Below, piece after piece: positions 44,016 to 47,398 of a stretch of 47,398 nt of DNA (its first letter is position 1; each line of letters starts with the position of its first letter). Made by a program: the position numbers and the translations under genes. This DNA is from Tissierellaceae bacterium (GTDB lineage Bacteria > Bacillota > Clostridia > Tissierellales > Tissierellaceae). Below the pieces are notes generated by a model, which made no database searches, was not told the DNA's origin, and saw nothing but the letters and a program-made list of their open reading frames with translations. The stretch covers positions 8,001-55,398 of the forward strand of contig JAHDQA010000021.1 of NCBI GenBank assembly GCA_018434075.1, given 5' to 3'.

Positions 44016-44216
44016 ACTTTCTTGTATCCTTGATTTTCTCAGTATTCGTAAAACCGAAATTTCTTTCAGCAGAAAGGTCATGGCGTAAGTCATAATCCTC
44101 CACAAGTAGATAAAGTCCTACCTTGGTCTATTCAGTTGTCAAGGAACAAGTATTTGAAAGGGTTTTGTCTTTGTACTCTACCTATTTGTCACAAATGGCT
44201 TTCATATCAATAAATA

Positions 44217-44267
44217 AAAGAGGTCAAACTCTCCCTTCACTTTATATAAGGAAAATTTGACCCCTTT
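44217..44267 (-). terminator. Terminator after the sigma-like gene (module B)
   Basis: AAAGAGGTCAAA pairs with TTTGACCCCTTT (one mismatch), followed on the minus strand by TTTTATTTATTG. It corresponds in place to the terminator at 22285-22320. A small palindrome (CTTTGGT-T-ACCAAAG, 44264-44278) lies between it and the stop codon. Confidence 0.75.
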
Positions 44268-44280
44268 GGTTACCAAAGCT

Positions 44281-44691
44281 TTAAAATTCTTCAATAAATC
44301 TCTTCAACTTCTCAAGAATCTTATTTCTTCTTTTGATTAAAGCCGGATGTGTAATACTTTTTAGCTTTGCTACTGAACGAAGCGTTTCATCATTGAAATA
44401 CAAACGCTCTATGATGTCCCTTTCTTCATCATTAAGTTTTGATATGGCATCTCTTAATGCTTCTATCATCATTTGTGTCTCAGCAATTTTCGCTACATCC
44501 ACGCTTTCATCGGCTACATTATCTACAAAGTGTCCGTCATGATCTAATTGCGAAAAGAAAAGCAGGTGGTTTTTTCTGTCCACCTGTTCTAAATACTTTT
44601 CATGTTCCCTTTCTCGCCAGTAGACTTTATAAATCTCTTCGCTGACCTTTACTTTTCGTCCCCTGACATAAAGGTAATAATCTTTTTCCAT
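44281..44691 (-). CDS. Sigma-70-like transposon regulator (module B)
   Basis: 136 aa with the same plan as the protein at 22336-22740: an N-terminal YKVYWREREHEKYLEQVDRK segment and a C-terminal region-4-like helix-turn-helix (LNDEERDIIERLYFNDETLR, SVAKLKSITHPALIKRRNKI). ATG at 44691 follows GGAGGAAACTT. It is the first gene of the module that leads to the leader, the small protein and the recombinase. An activator or sigma role in recombinase control is likely but inferred. Confidence 0.85.
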   Translation of the reverse strand: MEKDYYLYVRGRKVKVSEEIYKVYWREREHEKYLEQVDRKNHLLFFSQLDHDGHFVDNVADESVDVAKIAETQMMIEALRDAISKLNDEERDIIERLYFNDETLRSVAKLKSITHPALIKRRNKILEKLKRFIEEF

Positions 44692-44707
44692 AAGTTTCCT
44701 CCATTTC

Positions 44708-44737
44708 TTTTTTGTCTATGTGTTTTTAGACAAAAAA
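44708..44737. terminator. Hairpin upstream of sigma-like gene
   Basis: TTTTTTGTCT pairs with AGACAAAAAA around a 10-base loop. A/T tracts on both arms make it a possible bidirectional terminator. Confidence 0.5.
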
Positions 44738-44748
44738 GGAGGACTCCT

Positions 44749-44770
44749 GCACTTAGGCATGAGGAGTCCT
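44749..44770. terminator. Second hairpin upstream of sigma-like gene
   Basis: AGGACTCCT pairs with AGGAGTCCT nearly symmetrically around GCACTTAGGCATG-type loop bases (imperfect). It is adjacent to the first hairpin and corresponds in place to the long hairpin at 22848-22899. Confidence 0.45.
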
Positions 44771-44806
44771 CTAAAACGAAAGAAACTTGTTCTTTTTTTT
44801 AGTGTA

Positions 44807-44917
44807 TTAAATTGGGTTGAATAACGAGCAGAAAGATAGACAACTACAAAGTCTACTGAAATAATAAATTTTTTTGTTAAAATTAGTCCTCATAGTTGAA
44901 TATACAGGCTTTTTCAT
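44807..44917 (-). CDS. Possible 36-aa Cys-containing peptide
   Basis: ATG at 44917 is preceded by GTGGGAGGGATAAG, a strong ribosome-binding site, and the frame (MKKPVYSTMRTNFNKKIYYF..., then LCSCLSFCSLFNPI) ends at TAA 44807. It is on the same strand as, and about 390 bases downstream of, a radical SAM gene. It could be a small peptide substrate or a chance frame; the ribosome-binding site is the only positive sign. Confidence 0.3.
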   Translation of the reverse strand: MKKPVYSTMRTNFNKKIYYFSRLCSCLSFCSLFNPI

Positions 44918-45309
44918 CTTATCCCTCCCACATTACATGTATATCTAACTCATCTTTATGCGTTCACCTTTCTTAAAAAACCATGTATATCCTTCGCTGA
45001 AACTGTCTTACTTAGTTAAAAACTAAGATACAACCCATCAGTTATTAACATTTTACACGAAGTTAGTATGAGTTTTTATTTATTCAAAGTGTCGCATTTA
45101 ATTTTACAACCCATCTTATATAATTGATATTTTCAACAAAGAAAATATCTTGCTAATCCTATTCAGGAAAACCCAAACACAAACTATTTCACATATCCGA
45201 CTAGTTTTTTAGGTTAATCGCATAATTTATCATTTATATTGATTTTGGACTATCTTTAAATCTCTACATTATAAATTGATTAATCTATCCATAGAGTATT
45301 AATTGCAAA
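44918..45309. other. A/T-rich gap without a recognisable gene
   Basis: No coding frame with a ribosome-binding site is seen. TACAACCCATC occurs twice (45029-45039 and 45105-45115). A small hairpin CTTAGTT/AACTAAG lies at about 45010-45026. The gap separates the recombinase module from the radical SAM locus and may contain an element boundary. Confidence 0.4.
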
Positions 45310-46440
45310 TTAATCTTCTAAATCAAAAAAGACAGAAATATTGTTCAATATTAACTCTAAAGCTTTTCTTATTTTAATTTTGCAATTAATACCATCAACA
45401 TATTTTGAGTCTAGATAACATCCATAACTACAAAAAAATGCAAGATCGCATTTTAAGCACGAGTCATTAGATTTATTATTCGCAAGTTTATAATAGTCTT
45501 GTTTTTTTGTATCAATACTAACTTTGTTCTTCAATACACCAATACTTGTCAACGCACTTTGAGAACATGTGTAGAACTCGCCAGTGGTAAAGTCAGCAAC
45601 AATATCATAACCTATCGTGCATCTATTTCTAGAAACTCCATTCCCTAATAAGAATTTTTCCAATTTCTGAAGTGTAGTAGAGTTAATATTGATTGTTGTA
45701 TCACCGTATTCTTTCATTAGTTTAATTCCGTTCTCCAACAACTCTAACTCGTCAGAATTATCGATACAATGCAATACGGGATTGAGAGAGAATATAATAT
45801 TCTCTTTTGAAATCGATAACTCATTTTCCAAATACTCTAACAATAACTGAGTAGATTCATAATTACCTGAATCAACATTAGTTTGTAGTATCAAATCCAA
45901 ACCACAATCGATAAGTACTTTAATATTCTCAATTATAAGTTTAAATCCATTGATCCCCTTTATCGCTCTTCTTTTATTGTGAATGTACTCTGGACCATCA
46001 ATTGTTATAATAAATGCTTTAAACCTGTTGATGTTTGCTGTAATAAAACTACTCATTCTTGCGTTGAAAGCACCATTTGTAAATGCATAATAGTTGTGAT
46101 CTGTTTCTTCTATTAACCACTTCAAATATGGCAAATTACTTTCTATAAATGGTTCTCCACCAAATAACACTCTATCATAACTAGATTCTTTAAAATATTC
46201 CTCACATATTCGCAACCTTTCTATTAACATTCTAGGCTCAATTGGCATATTTTTGACCTCTTCGGATTGAAAACAGTATTCGCACCTCATGTTACATTGA
46301 TTTGAGAACTTGTAGAATAGTCTACTGTCTATATTTGATTCATGGTGAGATAAGTCTATGCTATTGTTTCCTACACTTAAAGTCGGAATACTAGTTTCTA
46401 GATATGATGGTATATCATTAAACAAAAAATTAATTCTCAT
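45310..46440 (-). CDS. Radical SAM/SPASM-type protein
   Basis: 376 aa. The iron-sulfur binding motif is CNMRCEYC (Cys49, 53, 56; CX3CX2C), followed by the GGEP motif (LFGGEPFIES) and IITIDGPEYIHN. The C-terminal half holds additional cysteines (RCTIGY, YTCSQS, CLKCDLAFFCSYGC) typical of SPASM/twitch auxiliary clusters. Such enzymes usually modify ribosomally made peptides or proteins. No convincing precursor gene is adjacent. ATG at 46440 follows AGGGAGGTACGAATTAC, 15 bases after the Nif3-like gene. Base composition is A/T-richer than the BREX region. Confidence 0.88.
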   Translation of the reverse strand: MRINFLFNDIPSYLETSIPTLSVGNNSIDLSHHESNIDSRLFYKFSNQCNMRCEYCFQSEEVKNMPIEPRMLIERLRICEEYFKESSYDRVLFGGEPFIESNLPYLKWLIEETDHNYYAFTNGAFNARMSSFITANINRFKAFIITIDGPEYIHNKRRAIKGINGFKLIIENIKVLIDCGLDLILQTNVDSGNYESTQLLLEYLENELSISKENIIFSLNPVLHCIDNSDELELLENGIKLMKEYGDTTININSTTLQKLEKFLLGNGVSRNRCTIGYDIVADFTTGEFYTCSQSALTSIGVLKNKVSIDTKKQDYYKLANNKSNDSCLKCDLAFFCSYGCYLDSKYVDGINCKIKIRKALELILNNISVFFDLED

Positions 46441-46455
46441 GTAATTCGTACCTCC

Positions 46456-47271
46456 CTAAAGCAAACCTGATACTCTCGTAACCTTTACATTGTACTCATT
46501 TGATAATTTATTCAGTAGTATATTCATACCTATTGAATCACCTCCCATATGTCCTATCCCAATTATTCTTTTATCAACTTCATCTAAACAAGATACATCA
46601 ATATTCTTAGGAGGGTACATACAAATTATTGTGTTAACACCATTTCTAAAATACAAATTGAACAAATCGATATCTGGAGTATGTGTGAATATAGGTAATA
46701 CTTTACCGACTTTATCAGCTTTATTCCCAAAAACTATTCGTGGATTTTCTATAGATCTTTCGATTTCTTTAATTTTAGATAAAAGACACATTAGTTCATC
46801 AATACTATCATCCCTTTCAATATTATTAGCTATCAAATCAGCAATATAGTTCTCAGTAATAATATCAATTGTAGTGTGTAGGTTCATAAAAGGTATATCT
46901 AATTGTTCAGAAAATGAAGTCACTCTATAGTAATTAAAACCATAATGTTCTTCTTTACGATGTTCTTTCAGCTTTTTAAGCTTATCAACAATCGCTGGTG
47001 TTAGCATGCCTATCTTGTCAAACTTTTCAATTTGATAATCTAAATCTTTGTGCATATTCTTAATAGCACACCCTCCCGCTGGATGATGTCCAATTACACA
47101 ATCTGCTCCTAAATGACTAGCTAATAGAAGCTCTGGAGAAGCCATGTCAATTCCCGCCAATATGTGGTTTACCTCTTTGTCTAGATTATCACAATGAACA
47201 TATGAGTCAAAAGATATCTTTTCTTTGCATGAAAGATCTGCGGCTACATTAATGATTTTAGATAGGCTATA
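46456..47271 (-). pseudogene. Nif3-like protein, 5' end lost
   Basis: The readable part matches Nif3/DUF34-type dinuclear metal proteins: VNHILAGIDMASPELLLASH followed by GADCVIGHHPAGG near the start, and IGIGHMGGDSIGMN near the end. The frame stays open upstream to 47271 (KIINVAADLSCKEKISFDSY and onward) and is closed by an in-frame TAG at 47272-47274, where an IS3-type sequence begins. There is no good start or ribosome-binding site within the fragment (TTG at 47160 is only a formal start). The true N-terminus appears to have been removed. Operon partner of the radical SAM gene. Confidence 0.65.
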
Positions 47272-47398
47272 CTAAATAGGACAAGTAAATTCCGAACAAT
47301 GGTATAATATAAATATATATATCACGGGGAGGAATTTAAATGGCAAAGCATTATGAAGAAGCATTTAAAAAGCAAATCGTAGCTTTATATAATAATGG
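47272..47398 (+). mobile_element. Left part of an IS3-family element (cut by window end)
   Basis: Nif3 homology ends here. The following stretch has a TATAAT box (47303-47308), GGGGAGGAATTTAA and a transposase-like start. The exact terminal repeat cannot be fixed because the other end is outside the window. Confidence 0.5.
47341..47398 (+). CDS. IS3-family transposase OrfA, N-terminal fragment
   Basis: ATG at 47341 with GGGGAGG upstream; the 19 complete codons MAKHYEEAFKKQIVALYNN look like the start of the helix-turn-helix OrfA of IS3/IS150-type elements (the -YxxEFKxxIVxLYxxG pattern). The gene runs off the window. Confidence 0.7.

Noticed and set aside
17369..44691. Complete conjugative element
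   Set aside because: Integration and control genes are present, but no relaxase, coupling protein, VirB4-like ATPase or replication gene was seen; it is better described as recombinase-linked cargo unless such genes lie outside.

Overview
The window is a low-to-medium G+C, Firmicutes-type sequence, most likely from class Clostridia. The evidence is near-perfect AGGAGG ribosome-binding sites on almost every gene, frequent TTG and GTG starts, large serine recombinases of the clostridial transposon type, Tn-style sigma-like regulators and an XRE/ImmA pair. I see no tRNA, rRNA, CRISPR array, ribosomal-protein or core metabolic gene. It is accessory DNA throughout: a defence island built from recombinase-linked pieces and almost entirely encoded on the minus strand.

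Layout from left to right. 1-3.5 kb is a graveyard of mobile DNA: a structured end resembling an IS605-type right end, two decayed serine-recombinase C-termini, and an IS21-family element (istA/istB) that interrupts the second one. 3.7-13.4 kb is a defence block read leftward: a small XRE regulator, hsdM, hsdS, a DUF3644 gene and hsdR (type I restriction-modification), then thsA and thsB (Thoeris). 13.4-13.8 kb carries a 3' recombinase remnant and a repeat that recurs at 41.7-41.9 kb. 14.0-17.1 kb is a compact XRE / C5-cytosine methyltransferase / DUF262 / HEPN-nuclease operon, the best candidate here for a poorly described defence system. 17.3-24.8 kb is an integration and control module: three consecutive recombinase genes (the middle one without a catalytic domain), a SHOCT-like small protein, a structured leader, a sigma-like protein, an ArpU/RinA-like protein, and a divergent XRE repressor with an ImmA-type protease over two matching operators. 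24.9-28.9 kb holds a broken CopZ-like gene and four accessory genes, including a GIY-YIG/DUF6884 protein and a nuclease-like DUF4268 protein. 29.1-41.4 kb is a type 3 BREX operon (brxF, brxC, pglX, an inserted membrane-protein gene, brxHII, pglZ, brxA) headed by a second small XRE regulator. 41.9-44.7 kb is a second recombinase module (recombinase, small protein, structured leader, sigma-like protein). 45.3-47.4 kb has a radical SAM/SPASM gene, a Nif3-like gene missing its 5' end, and the start of an IS3-family element.

Two architectural points tie the region together. First, the type I RM/Thoeris block and the BREX block are both preceded by the same series of parts: the end of a related serine recombinase, a ~220-bp conserved non-coding repeat, and a paralogous ~70-aa XRE regulator. 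The left copy keeps only the last codons of its recombinase. This looks like a family of recombinase-XRE-defence cassettes. Second, both recombinase modules contain a sigma-like gene followed by a terminator and a leader whose stem-loop is conserved through compensating base changes. Everything rests on reading the sequence and on family knowledge; no database search or structure prediction was run.
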